This document shows, one piece after another, positions 25,401 to 32,759 of a stretch of DNA of 44,609 bases. The stretch is taken from assembly GCA_964429695.1 (NCBI GenBank), contig CAYSCS010000025.1:1-44609 (forward strand). The letters run 5' to 3'. The DNA is from CAYSCS01 sp964429695 (GTDB taxonomy: Bacteria; Acidobacteriota; Aminicenantia; Aminicenantales; Aminicenantaceae). The notes beneath the pieces are model-generated. The model ran no database searches. It saw only the letters and a program-made list of their open reading frames with translations, and was not told the DNA's origin. The translations under genes and the position numbers were made by a program. Each line of letters opens with the position of its first letter. Within the stretch, counting starts at the first letter, position 1.

Positions 25401-25512
25401 AAGAAGGGGGAATTTCAAGGAAGTGGAGCTAGGTTTTAGCAAAGAATTAGCTATAAAAGAGGCCAAAAGATGCTTGAGATGCGATTTAGAAAGTAAAGGA
25501 GGAAAAAAATGA
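22441..25512 (+). CDS. NuoF-type diaphorase fused to a GltD/NfnB-like flavin oxidoreductase
   Basis: 1023 residues in three parts. Residues 1-95: thioredoxin-like [2Fe-2S] domain (C13, C18, C50, C54). Residues about 105-530: NuoF/HydB with the FMN/NADH site (GLRGRGGAGFPTGVKW, CNGDEGDPGAFMD) and the [4Fe-4S] ligands C457, C460, C463, C503. Residues about 533-1020: a GltD-like module with two [4Fe-4S] sites (Cys-rich 533-597), FAD motif GSGPAG (642-647), NAD(P) motif GGGNTAID (773-780) and the second FAD motif GIFAGGD. It thus carries two pyridine-nucleotide sites and two flavins, giving NAD(P)(H) entry or exit to the hydrogenase complex. Overlaps the next gene as ATGA. Confidence 0.95.
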   Translation: MNEKVFRLNLMVCGGTACVSNHSFEIKKALDEEIKKKGLENEVLVVTTGCNGFCEAGPLLVVKPENIFYRHLTLEDIPHLVEEHFLKGRPVKKLMYTPPLEETPIPKLSDIGFFKKQILIALRNRGLIDPEKIEDYIARDGYKALAKALTKMTPEEIITEIKVSGLRGRGGAGFPTGVKWEFVRNAEDEPKYLICNGDEGDPGAFMDRSIVEADPHSVLEGMLIGARAIGAKEGFIYIRNEYPLALHRIHIAINQAREYGLLGRDILGTGFDFDVKVVRGAGAFVCGEETALIASVEGRLGEPRPRPPYPAQSGLWGKPTCINNVETWANVPAIINRGAKWYSSIGTPISKGTKVFSVVGKVKDTGLVEVPMGVSLGEIIFDICGGILKDRKFKAVQIGGPSGGCVPAELLNLPVDYERLKQAGSMMGSGGMVVTDENTCMVDMAHYFLTFTRNESCGKCTPCREGIPRMLEILSRIKNGEGRMEDLELLEDLATSIKDTALCGLGNTAPNPVLTTLRYFRNEYEEHIKYKKCNAGVCNALVSSPCHHTCPIGTEACSYIAFIAQGKFKEALEVNRWVNPLPSVCGRVCHHPCETRCRAGEVGEPISIRNLKRFLTDYEHETGEKPQVTPVPVKYEKVAVIGSGPAGLMAAWELQKKGYEVTIFEAEKIPGGMLAWAIPEYRLPKDILNSEIDAIKSLGVNIKTNTRVGKDITLNEILQQGYKALFIATGAPVNLKLGIPGEDLEGVIDPIEFLKAYNLEKKAKIGKKVAVVGGGNTAIDAARTAWRLGADVTILYRRTRPEMPANKEEIEEAIKEGIKIEFLTLPVEAYGTNGKLSKIKCIRMALSDFDKSGRRKPVPVVGTEFELEIDTLIPAIGQEPDLTFLSGNTGIKISKWKTLEVDKETMSTNVPGIFAGGDVITGPATVIEAMSAGKIAAESIHRYLRGENLSREYHPTRPKLEIPPVELSPEEASELKRPEMPVLPVEERRGNFKEVELGFSKELAIKEAKRCLRCDLESKGGKK

Positions 25513-27281
25513 GCGAAGAAAAAATGATAAAATTAACAATTAATAATCAACAAGTTGAAGTCCTCCCCGGAACTACAATTCTCCAGGCAGCAAAAAAACT
25601 CGACATCAAAATTCCCACTCTCTGTTATCACCCTTTATTAGAACCGTATGCTGCTTGTAGAGTATGTATCGTGGAAAGAATTTCCGGAGAAGTTTCAGAC
25701 CTTGTCACCTCTTGTAACACCAAGGTTCAAGATGGATGGGTTGTTTTCACTGATTCGGAAAAGACAATCAAGGCAAGAAAACTCATCGTTGAAATGCTCA
25801 TGGCCCAGGCTCCGGCTGCCGAGCCTGTAAAGGAAATAGCAAAGGAGTTAGGGATTGAAAAGACTCGCTTCGAGATCACAGACCCTGAGGAAAAATGCAT
25901 CCTCTGTGGGCTTTGTGTGAGGACATGTGAGCAAATAGTAGGTGCCAATGCCATAAGCTTCGTAGAAAGAGGAAAAGAGAGAAAGGTATATACTCCTTAC
26001 GGTGAGCCTTCAGAAGCCTGTATAGGGTGTACAGCCTGTGCCTTCTTCTGTCCCACAGAAGCCATGACGGTTGAAGATTTGAAGGGGAGAAAAGTGATTC
26101 ACGAGGAGCTCACTCTCGGACCCTCGACAGCAATTCGAGTCCCGATTCGCCAGGCAGTCCCCATGGTTCCTTTCATCGACACAGAAGCCTGTATTCACTT
26201 CAAGACAGGAAATTGCAAGCTCTGTGAGAAGGTATGCGAAAGAGAAGCGGTCAACCATGAAATGGAGGATGAGGAAATCGAAGTCGAGGTTGGCTCAATC
26301 ATCCTTGCTTCTGGCTTTAAGCCTTTCGATGCAAAAAGAATCCCCGCCTATGGATATGGTAGATTCCCAAATGTCATCACTGCCTTAGATTTTGAAAAAT
26401 TAGTCAATGCTTCAAGTCCCACGGGAGGGAAAATACTTTGTACCAATGGTGAAGAACCAAAGTCAGTCGCCATAATTCATTGCGTTGGTTCCCGTGACGA
26501 AAATTACAATGAATACTGCTCCCGAGTCTGCTGCATGTATTCGCTGAAGTTTGCTCACCTGATCAAAGAAAAGACAAGTGCAAAAATCTATGATTTCTAC
26601 ATCGACATGAGATGCTTTGGAAAAGGCTACGAGGAATTCTATCACAGGCTCCTAGAAGAAGGAACGACCTTCATCAGGGGACGTGTGTCTGAAATCACAG
26701 ACATTCCCCTCACTGAAGAGGAAAGGGGTAAACTCATCATCCGGGTCGAGGACACTCTGCTCGGAACTCTACGCAGAATTCCTGTGGACATGGTCATCCT
26801 CGCCACTGGTCTTGAACCAGGCATGGACCAGAATGAACTCGCCAGAACTTTTAACATTTCCTGCAGTCAGGATACTTTCTTTCTCGAGAGGCACCCAAAA
26901 CTTGCTCCTGTCTCAACCTTCTCCGATGGAATCTTCCTTGCCGGAGCCTGTCAATCACCGAAGGATATTCCGGACACAGTGGCTCAAGCTGGAGCGGCTG
27001 CCTCTGAGGCACTTTCCCTAGCTGACCGCGGGGTGTTTGAACTTGAGCCCATCACCGCAGTAATCGATGAAGAACTCTGCGCAGGATGCCAGCTTTGTGT
27101 GGGTCTCTGTCCTTTCACAGCCATTACCTACAATAAAGAGAAGGGAATTTCTGAAATAAACGATGCGCTTTGCAAGGGCTGCGGAACATGTGTCTCTGCC
27201 TGTCCGAGCGGAGCCTCCCAGCAAAAACATTTCCGCGATGAGCAGATCTTTGCCGAGATAGAAGGGATATTCATCGATTAG
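25509..27281 (+). CDS. NuoG-like N-terminus fused to the C-terminal half of HdrA
   Basis: 590 residues. Residues 1-85 are a NuoG/HydA-type [2Fe-2S] domain (C39, C50, C53, C69). The His-Cys3 cluster region that normally follows is absent (about 92-128). Two ferredoxin clusters follow (C130/133/136/140 and C171/174/177/181). From about 208 the sequence matches the second half of HdrA: CIHFKTGNCKLCEKVC (228-243), IIHCVGSRDENYNEYCSRVCC (323-342), the FAD segment FLAGACQSPKDIPDTVAQAG, and two C-terminal clusters (C524-C534, C555-C565). The N-terminal FAD-binding GGGIAG half of HdrA is missing and is encoded at 16915. A HydA-type enzyme would have an H-cluster here instead. Confidence 0.93.
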   Translation: MSEEKMIKLTINNQQVEVLPGTTILQAAKKLDIKIPTLCYHPLLEPYAACRVCIVERISGEVSDLVTSCNTKVQDGWVVFTDSEKTIKARKLIVEMLMAQAPAAEPVKEIAKELGIEKTRFEITDPEEKCILCGLCVRTCEQIVGANAISFVERGKERKVYTPYGEPSEACIGCTACAFFCPTEAMTVEDLKGRKVIHEELTLGPSTAIRVPIRQAVPMVPFIDTEACIHFKTGNCKLCEKVCEREAVNHEMEDEEIEVEVGSIILASGFKPFDAKRIPAYGYGRFPNVITALDFEKLVNASSPTGGKILCTNGEEPKSVAIIHCVGSRDENYNEYCSRVCCMYSLKFAHLIKEKTSAKIYDFYIDMRCFGKGYEEFYHRLLEEGTTFIRGRVSEITDIPLTEEERGKLIIRVEDTLLGTLRRIPVDMVILATGLEPGMDQNELARTFNISCSQDTFFLERHPKLAPVSTFSDGIFLAGACQSPKDIPDTVAQAGAAASEALSLADRGVFELEPITAVIDEELCAGCQLCVGLCPFTAITYNKEKGISEINDALCKGCGTCVSACPSGASQQKHFRDEQIFAEIEGIFID

Positions 27282-27376
27282 AGATTGGGATAGAAATCCT
27301 TTCAAATTTTATTTATAATACAGGGTTATTTAATTTAATGCATGAAATAATTCCCCATATTTAGAGGAGGCCAACT

Positions 27377-27817
27377 ATGAGCAATGAAGTCTTTGAACCA
27401 AAAATAGTTGGTTTCTTGTGTAACTGGTGCTCTTATACCGGGGCAGATTTAGCAGGCACCGCCCGTATGACATACGCTCCTAATGTGCGCATCATACGTG
27501 TGATGTGCAGCGGAAGGGTTGACCCTCAATTCGTCCTCAAAGCCTTCCATGAAGGAGCCGATGGTGTCCTGGTTTCAGGATGTCACCCTGGAGATTGCCA
27601 CTACCAAGAAGGCAACTATAAGGCCCTGAGAAGACACAGACTCCTTTCGAAGATGCTGGAGCAATTTGGAATCGAAAAAGAAAGATTCAGATTGGAATGG
27701 GTCTCAGCCGCAGAAGGAGTAAAGTTTCAACAAGTGTGCAATGAATTCACCGAGGAGATAAGAAGATTGGGGCCTCTAAACCTGAATGGAGGTAAACATG
27801 AGCAAAGAAAAGCCTAA
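27377..27817 (+). CDS. mvhD: MvhD-like [2Fe-2S] hydrogenase delta subunit
   Basis: In methanogens MvhD joins the [NiFe] hydrogenase MvhAG to HdrA. 146 residues with the family pattern: C15 and C18 (FLCNWCSYTGAD), C44 (MCSGRVDP), C69 and C74 (SGCHPGDCHY). All are Cys with no in-frame UGA, so it is not a selenoprotein. It starts after a 95-base gap, the largest in the cluster, with an AGAGGAGG site. An internal promoter is possible (TATAAT at 27314-27319) but I find no matching -35. Confidence 0.95.
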   Translation: MSNEVFEPKIVGFLCNWCSYTGADLAGTARMTYAPNVRIIRVMCSGRVDPQFVLKAFHEGADGVLVSGCHPGDCHYQEGNYKALRRHRLLSKMLEQFGIEKERFRLEWVSAAEGVKFQQVCNEFTEEIRRLGPLNLNGGKHEQRKA

Positions 27818-28778
27818 AGTTGCGTTTTACTGGTGTTCCTCATGCGGAGGATGTGAAGAATCGATTGTCGACCTGGCGGAAGATATCCTCAAAGTCGTGG
27901 AAGCAGTGGATATTGTCTTTTGGCCTGTGGCCCTCGACTTCAAGAAAAAGGATGTCGAGGCGATGGAAGACGGCTCTATTGCGGTTAGCTTCATCAACGG
28001 TGCAATAAGGCTTTCTGAGCAAGAGGAAATGGTCCATCTCCTGAGGAAAAAATCCCAGTTGATTGTGGCCCATGGTGCATGTTCTCATCTTGGTGGTATT
28101 CCAGGTCTTGGAAACTTCTGGAATAAAGAGTCAATTTTCCGCAGAGCCTACCATACCACGCCTTCTACAGAAAACCCTGAAGGTGTTGTTCCTCAGGAAA
28201 AAACGGTGATAGATGGAAAGGAACTCACCCTTCCCAGTTTTTACGACACCGTCTTCGCCCTTGATCAGGTGATAGACGTTGACTACTACCTCCCGGGCTG
28301 TGCGCCTCCCAGAGACTTGATTCTCAATGCGGTTAAGGCAATTCTGGAGGGGAAACTACCCCCTAAAGGAACAGTCCTCTCCCCAAATAAGTCACTCTGC
28401 GATGACTGCGACCGAAATGAGACCAAGCCTGAAAAACTTGCCATAAAAGAAATCAAGAGACCCTGGGAAATTATGCTCGACCCAGACAAGTGTTTCCTTG
28501 CCCAGGGAGTCATCTGCATGGGACCTGCAACCCGCACAGGTTGTGGCGAAAGATGTATTGAAGCGAACATGCCCTGCAGAGGATGCTTTGGTCCCACAGA
28601 CCAAGTCTATGATCAGGGTGCAAAATTTCTCTCCGCCCTCGCTTCGATCCTGGATACAAATGACGAAAAGGAGATTGAAAAAATCGTCAATACTATAGTT
28701 GACCCGGCTGGTACCTTCTATCGTTTCAGTCTCCCCACCTCAATCTTGAGGAGAAGGAGAATGGAGGCTATAAAATGA
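27798..28778 (+). CDS. mvhG: MvhG-like [NiFe]-hydrogenase small subunit
   Basis: 326 residues from the ATG at 27798, chosen because GGAGGTAAAC lies directly before it; an earlier ATG at 27786 is unsupported. Proximal cluster residues lie in FYWCSSCGGCEESI (C13, C16), GACSHLGG and PGCAPP. Further clusters are held by CDDC, the CFLAQGVICMG stretch and CGERCIEANMPCRGC. There is no Tat signal peptide, so it is cytoplasmic, matching group 3 hydrogenases. It passes electrons from MvhA to MvhD/HdrA. Confidence 0.96.
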   Translation: MSKEKPKVAFYWCSSCGGCEESIVDLAEDILKVVEAVDIVFWPVALDFKKKDVEAMEDGSIAVSFINGAIRLSEQEEMVHLLRKKSQLIVAHGACSHLGGIPGLGNFWNKESIFRRAYHTTPSTENPEGVVPQEKTVIDGKELTLPSFYDTVFALDQVIDVDYYLPGCAPPRDLILNAVKAILEGKLPPKGTVLSPNKSLCDDCDRNETKPEKLAIKEIKRPWEIMLDPDKCFLAQGVICMGPATRTGCGERCIEANMPCRGCFGPTDQVYDQGAKFLSALASILDTNDEKEIEKIVNTIVDPAGTFYRFSLPTSILRRRRMEAIK

Positions 28779-30235
28779 GCAAAAGAATTACAATAGATCC
28801 CATCACAAGGTTGGAAGGTCATGGAAAGATAGAAATCTTCCTGGATGATAAGGGAGATGTGGAAAGAGCATGGCTTCAGATCCCTGAGCTGCGTGGGTTT
28901 GAACAATTTGCGGTCGGAAGACCAGCAGAGGAAATGCCCCGCATCACTCCGCGTATTTGTGGAGTATGCCCCACGGCCCATCATATGGCATCCACAAAAA
29001 CTTTGGACGACCTTTTCCACGTAGAGCCAACTCCAACTGCTAGAAAACTCAGAGAGTTAATCTATAATGCATTCATGATGGAAGACCACACCCTGCATTT
29101 CTTCTTCCTAGGAGGACCAGATTTTGTCGTCGGGCCCCAGGCGCCTGCCGCAGAAAGGAATATCCTCGGTGTCCTGGGAAAGGTTGGGCTTGAGATAGGA
29201 GGGAAGGTAATCCGGGTGAGAAGAGAGTGTCGTGAGATCATCAACTATCTGGGCGGGAAAGTCATTCATCCCGTGTGTGGACTTCCCGGTGGGGTGTCCA
29301 AGGGTCTGGATGAAGAACACAGACTCCAATTCCTCGATACTGCAAAATTTGCCGTTGAGTTCGCCCAGTTTGCTCTCCAGATTTTCGATGATGTAGTGCT
29401 CAAAAACAAGGAATATGTAGACCTTGTTGTCGGAGATGCCTATAAGATTGTGACCCATTACATGGGTCTTGTGGATAAAAACAACAAGGTTAATTTCTAT
29501 GATGGCGATCTCAGAGTCGTTGACCCGGAGGGTAAAGAATTCGCCAAGTTTAAACCCCGGGAATATCTGGAACATATTGCAGAGCATGTTGAGCCATGGT
29601 CCTATATCAAGTTTCCCTTCTTGAAGAAAATAGGCTGGAAAGGATTTATCGAGGGTAAAGAAAGTAGCATCTATCGCGTTGCCCCCCTGGCTAGACTTAA
29701 CGCTTCAGAGGGAATGGCAACCCCTCTTGCTCAGGAGCACTATGAGAGGATGTATAAAACCCTAGGAGGAAAACCTGCCCATAATACACTTGCCTTTCAC
29801 TGGGCTCGGCTGATCGAAGCACTTCAAGCAGCAGAAGCCATGGTCATGCTCCTCGAGGATAAAGAAATCACAGACCCCAACATCCGCAACATTCCCACTG
29901 CCACCCCTGATGAAGGAGTAGGGATCGTGGAAGCTCCCCGAGGCGTTCTGATTCACCACTATAAAACTGACGAAAAAGGAATCATCACGGAAGCAAACCT
30001 GATTGTAGCCACCATCCACAACGCAGCTGCCATCAACATGTCAATCGAGAAGGCTGCCAAGAGTTTCATCAAGGGAGGAAAAGTCTCAGAAGGATTGCTG
30101 AACCTAGCGGAAATGGCATTTCGACCCTATGACCCCTGTCATGCTTGCGGAACACATGCTCTACCTGGAGATATGCCGCTTATAATCAACATCTACGACA
30201 GCAACCAGAGGCTCACAAAACAGCTGAAGAGATAA
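28775..30235 (+). CDS. mvhA: MvhA-like [NiFe]-hydrogenase large subunit
   Basis: The catalytic subunit, H2 <-> 2H+ + 2e-. 486 residues. The [NiFe] ligands are complete: C62 and C65 (RICGVCPTAHH) and C455 and C458 (DPCHACGTH). A 25-residue tail follows His461 (ALPGDMPLIINIYDSN onward), the segment normally removed by the maturation protease encoded next. The sequence groups with group 3 soluble enzymes; the pairing with MvhD, HdrA and HdrBC suggests group 3c. The start overlaps the mvhG stop as ATGA. Confidence 0.96.
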   Translation: MSKRITIDPITRLEGHGKIEIFLDDKGDVERAWLQIPELRGFEQFAVGRPAEEMPRITPRICGVCPTAHHMASTKTLDDLFHVEPTPTARKLRELIYNAFMMEDHTLHFFFLGGPDFVVGPQAPAAERNILGVLGKVGLEIGGKVIRVRRECREIINYLGGKVIHPVCGLPGGVSKGLDEEHRLQFLDTAKFAVEFAQFALQIFDDVVLKNKEYVDLVVGDAYKIVTHYMGLVDKNNKVNFYDGDLRVVDPEGKEFAKFKPREYLEHIAEHVEPWSYIKFPFLKKIGWKGFIEGKESSIYRVAPLARLNASEGMATPLAQEHYERMYKTLGGKPAHNTLAFHWARLIEALQAAEAMVMLLEDKEITDPNIRNIPTATPDEGVGIVEAPRGVLIHHYKTDEKGIITEANLIVATIHNAAAINMSIEKAAKSFIKGGKVSEGLLNLAEMAFRPYDPCHACGTHALPGDMPLIINIYDSNQRLTKQLKR

Positions 30236-30271
30236 GCTCAAAATTTTAAGGCTCCTTTTTGGCTGGAAAAT

Positions 30272-30305
30272 AAAGCCCGCTCAAGAAGCGGGCTTTATTT
30301 TTGGG
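30272..30305 (+). terminator. Rho-independent terminator after mvhA
   Basis: AAAGCCCGCT (30272-30281) pairs perfectly with AGCGGGCTTT (30287-30296) across a five-base loop, followed by ATTTTT. It separates the structural genes from the maturation genes. The latter need read-through or a promoter I cannot see in the 38 bases left. Confidence 0.85.
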
Positions 30306-30342
30306 AAGAAGGGAAAAAAAGCTGCCTAAAAATCAGCTAGAG

Positions 30343-30828
30343 ATGAAAATTCTCATTCTAGGCCTGGGAAATGAACTTTATGGCGATGACGCAGTGGGCA
30401 TTCATGTGGTCCGAGAGTTGAGGCAACATCCTAGGGTTAAGGAAATGATTTTCGAGGGCGGGCTGGAGCTTGATTGTGAGGAGTGTTCTCTCTCGGGACT
30501 TGCTCTGCTTGAAATTATCGCTGGCTATGATCGGCTGCTTATCATCGATACCATAAAAAGCCCAAACCCCGAAACTGGAAAGATACATCTAATCGATAGT
30601 AAAAACCTCAGGAACATTCCTGGCCCATCACCTCACTATGTCTCTATCCCTCAAACAATTGAAATAGGGAAAAATCTTGGACTCAAGATGCCTTCAGAGA
30701 TAAAAATCATAGCTGTAGAGGCGAAAAATCTGTATAATCTGGGGGAAAAGCTTTCTGAGGAGATGAAAAAATCTATTCCCTCAATCGTTCAAAAGGTAAT
30801 AGAAACACTGCACTCACTGAAAAGATGA
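30343..30828 (+). CDS. [NiFe]-hydrogenase maturation endopeptidase
   Basis: A HyaD/HycI/FrcD-type protease that cleaves the C-terminal tail of the large subunit after nickel insertion. 161 residues from ATG 30343 (a TTG at 30301 is in frame but the first 14 residues are not conserved and would lie in the terminator). GLGNELYGDDAVGIHVV holds the metal-binding Asp residues, LLIIDTI is central, and GPSPHYVSIPQTIEIG contains the family His. It directly follows mvhA, its likely substrate. Overlaps hypB as ATGA. Confidence 0.93.
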   Translation: MKILILGLGNELYGDDAVGIHVVRELRQHPRVKEMIFEGGLELDCEECSLSGLALLEIIAGYDRLLIIDTIKSPNPETGKIHLIDSKNLRNIPGPSPHYVSIPQTIEIGKNLGLKMPSEIKIIAVEAKNLYNLGEKLSEEMKKSIPSIVQKVIETLHSLKR

Positions 30829-31496
30829 AAAAAAAAGAAGTCTTGGTTCTTAAAGAACTCCTCGGTTCAAATAAAAAAATTGCCTCCGAAATTCGGGAAA
30901 GGCTGATAGAGAAGCGCATTCTCTCTGTGAATTTGCTCAGCTCCCCAGGGTCGGGAAAGACCACCCTCCTGGAAAGGATTGCCGAACATCTCCCTCCACG
31001 ATACAAGATGGCAGTTATAGAAGGTGACATTGAAACAGAAAGGGACGCAGAAAGGATAAGGGAAAAGGGAATCCCTGCCTGGCAAATCACGACTGGGGGA
31101 GCCTGCCACCTTGAGGCTAAAATGATTGGGAAAATTTTTTCTCAGATTCCGGTTGATTTAGATCTTCTTTTCATCGAAAACGTGGGAAACCTTGTCTGTC
31201 CTGCAAGTTATGATCTTGGAGAGAGGATAAGATGTGTTCTCCTTTCCACACCAGAAGGAGATGATAAACCCAAGAAATACCCGAAAGCATTCGCCACTTC
31301 AGATTGTCTCATCATCACCAAAGCCGACCTTCTTCCTTTCCTTCCCTTTGACCTTGAACGGGTGAAGGAGGAAGCCCTGGAGATAAATCCTCACTTAAAA
31401 ATTATTGTCACCTCTGCCCTTAAAGGGACTGGTTTATCTGAATTGGTGGATTACTTCCTCTCTGAACTCAAAAAAATGCGGAGCGAGAATGCATGA
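30825..31496 (+). CDS. hypB: Hydrogenase nickel-incorporation GTPase HypB
   Basis: Drives nickel transfer to the large subunit with HypA. 223 residues. Walker A SSPGSGKT is at 39-46, IEGDIETERDAERI follows, the metal site is in TTGGACHLEA, and ENVGNLVCPASYDLGE is the HypB signature. Switch and base-recognition segments include TKADLL. It lacks a His-rich or CXXCGC N-terminal nickel-storage sequence. It overlaps the protease and hypA genes. Confidence 0.97.
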   Translation: MKKKEVLVLKELLGSNKKIASEIRERLIEKRILSVNLLSSPGSGKTTLLERIAEHLPPRYKMAVIEGDIETERDAERIREKGIPAWQITTGGACHLEAKMIGKIFSQIPVDLDLLFIENVGNLVCPASYDLGERIRCVLLSTPEGDDKPKKYPKAFATSDCLIITKADLLPFLPFDLERVKEEALEINPHLKIIVTSALKGTGLSELVDYFLSELKKMRSENA

Positions 31497-31833
31497 ACTT
31501 TCCATCGTTGCCAACCTCTTTGAGATCCTCAACGAAGAGGCAAGAAGAAGGAAGGCAAAAAAGATAACGAAGGTGAAGCTTCTGGTAGGGACTTTTTCGG
31601 GTGTTGTCCCAGAATTCTTGAAGACTGCGTTTGACATTTATAAGAAGGAGACGATTGCTTCAGGGGCACATCTTGAGATAGAAAAAGTTCCGCTTAAAGT
31701 CATGTGTTTGAAGTGCAATCATATTTCGACAAAGAATGATTTTATTTTCGTCTGCAAAGAATGCGGCTCTAAGGAGTTGAAGACGCTGGAAGGAACAGAA
31801 TTACTCCTTGAAAAACTGGAGATAGAGGTCTGA
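31489..31833 (+). CDS. hypA: Hydrogenase maturation nickel metallochaperone HypA
   Basis: 114 residues from ATG 31489, giving the universal MHELSI N-terminus whose Met1-His2-Glu3 binds nickel. Zinc is held by two CxxC pairs (CLKC and CKEC). The frame is open upstream to 31405, but that would bury the nickel site. It overlaps hypB by eight bases. HypC, HypD, HypE and HypF, needed for the Fe(CN)2CO group, are not in the window. Confidence 0.96.
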   Translation: MHELSIVANLFEILNEEARRRKAKKITKVKLLVGTFSGVVPEFLKTAFDIYKKETIASGAHLEIEKVPLKVMCLKCNHISTKNDFIFVCKECGSKELKTLEGTELLLEKLEIEV

Positions 31834-31838
31834 GGCTT

Positions 31839-32759
31839 ATGGTGATGATGGTGGGGATAGAGAAATTTAAACGACTCAATGAATGCCCTGTCTGTTCGAG
31901 TGCTTCACTCAGCGCTTATCGCAGGAGCACCTTCGATTTGAGCAGCATCAAAGAAGAGAACCTCAAGATCACGGATAAAGAGTATGGAAAAATCTGGAAC
32001 TTGAGCAGATGCCTGGATTGCGGACACATCTTTGCCAACCCTCTCCCCAGCCCCTCCTTCATTTACGGCCTCTATCAAAAAATTGAAGACCCTCTTTACG
32101 AGGAGGAAGCACGGGGAAGGTCCAGAAACTTCTTGAGAATCCTTTCTTATTTGGAAAAACTCCATCCCCTGAAGGGAAACCTCCTCGATGTAGGGGCTGC
32201 AACCGGAATCCTTGTTCATCTCGCCCTAAATCGTGGCTGGAAAGCAGAAGGCATAGAAGCAAGCAAGTGGGCAGTGAAGGAGGCAAAAAGAAAATATAAA
32301 ATTCAACTTTATGAGGGAATTTTCGAGGAAGCAAGCCTTAAGAAAGACTTCTATCAAGTCGTAACCATGGTCGATTTCATCGAACACACTCCTCTTCCCC
32401 TCGAGGCTTTATTAAGAGCAAGGGAAATCCTTCACCCCCAAGGAACGCTTTGTCTGGTCACACCCGACATAGAAAGCACGGCGGCAAAGCTTGCAGGAAA
32501 AAACTGGTGGCATTACAGACCCGCTCATGTTTCTTATTTCTCCTTCTCAAGCCTTGCCACCCTACTTGGGCGGGCCGGTTTTTCAATCCTGAAAAGAAGG
32601 AAATATTCATGGAATTTCAGCGCTTTTTATCTTCTAACCCGCAAAAACTTTCTTAAAAGAATGACAAATAGCCCCTATGTTGCTACTATTTTAAAAAAAG
32701 TAACACTACGATTAGCTCTTGGAGATTCTTTCGAAATTTATTCTAAGAAGAAGCCATGA
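31839..32759 (+). CDS. SAM-dependent methyltransferase with N-terminal zinc ribbon
   Basis: 306 residues. A CPVC and CLDC pair in the first 60 residues suggests a zinc ribbon. The class I methyltransferase core follows: motif I LLDVGAATGILVHLA, acidic residue in AEGIEAS, MVDFIEHTPLPLEALLRA, and LHPQGTLCLVTPD. This architecture is common for polysaccharide, lipid or quinone methyltransferases of Methyltransf_23 type. Substrate unknown. It overlaps the UbiA-like gene by ATGA, so both may modify the same isoprenoid or lipid. Confidence 0.85.
   Translation: MVMMVGIEKFKRLNECPVCSSASLSAYRRSTFDLSSIKEENLKITDKEYGKIWNLSRCLDCGHIFANPLPSPSFIYGLYQKIEDPLYEEEARGRSRNFLRILSYLEKLHPLKGNLLDVGAATGILVHLALNRGWKAEGIEASKWAVKEAKRKYKIQLYEGIFEEASLKKDFYQVVTMVDFIEHTPLPLEALLRAREILHPQGTLCLVTPDIESTAAKLAGKNWWHYRPAHVSYFSFSSLATLLGRAGFSILKRRKYSWNFSAFYLLTRKNFLKRMTNSPYVATILKKVTLRLALGDSFEIYSKKKP

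Noticed and set aside
27285..27319. Internal promoter before mvhD
   Set aside because: TATAAT is perfect, but the nearest -35-like box (TTGGGA) is 23 bases away and nothing suitable sits at 17.
29108..29587. 159-codon open frame on the minus strand
   Set aside because: It lies entirely antisense to mvhA, whose ligands and length are fully conserved, and has no recognisable domain or ribosome-binding site.
27377..30235. Selenocysteine-containing hydrogenase subunits as in Vhu/Fru of some methanogens
   Set aside because: All expected positions in MvhD, MvhG and MvhA are Cys codons, and no in-frame TGA interrupts them.
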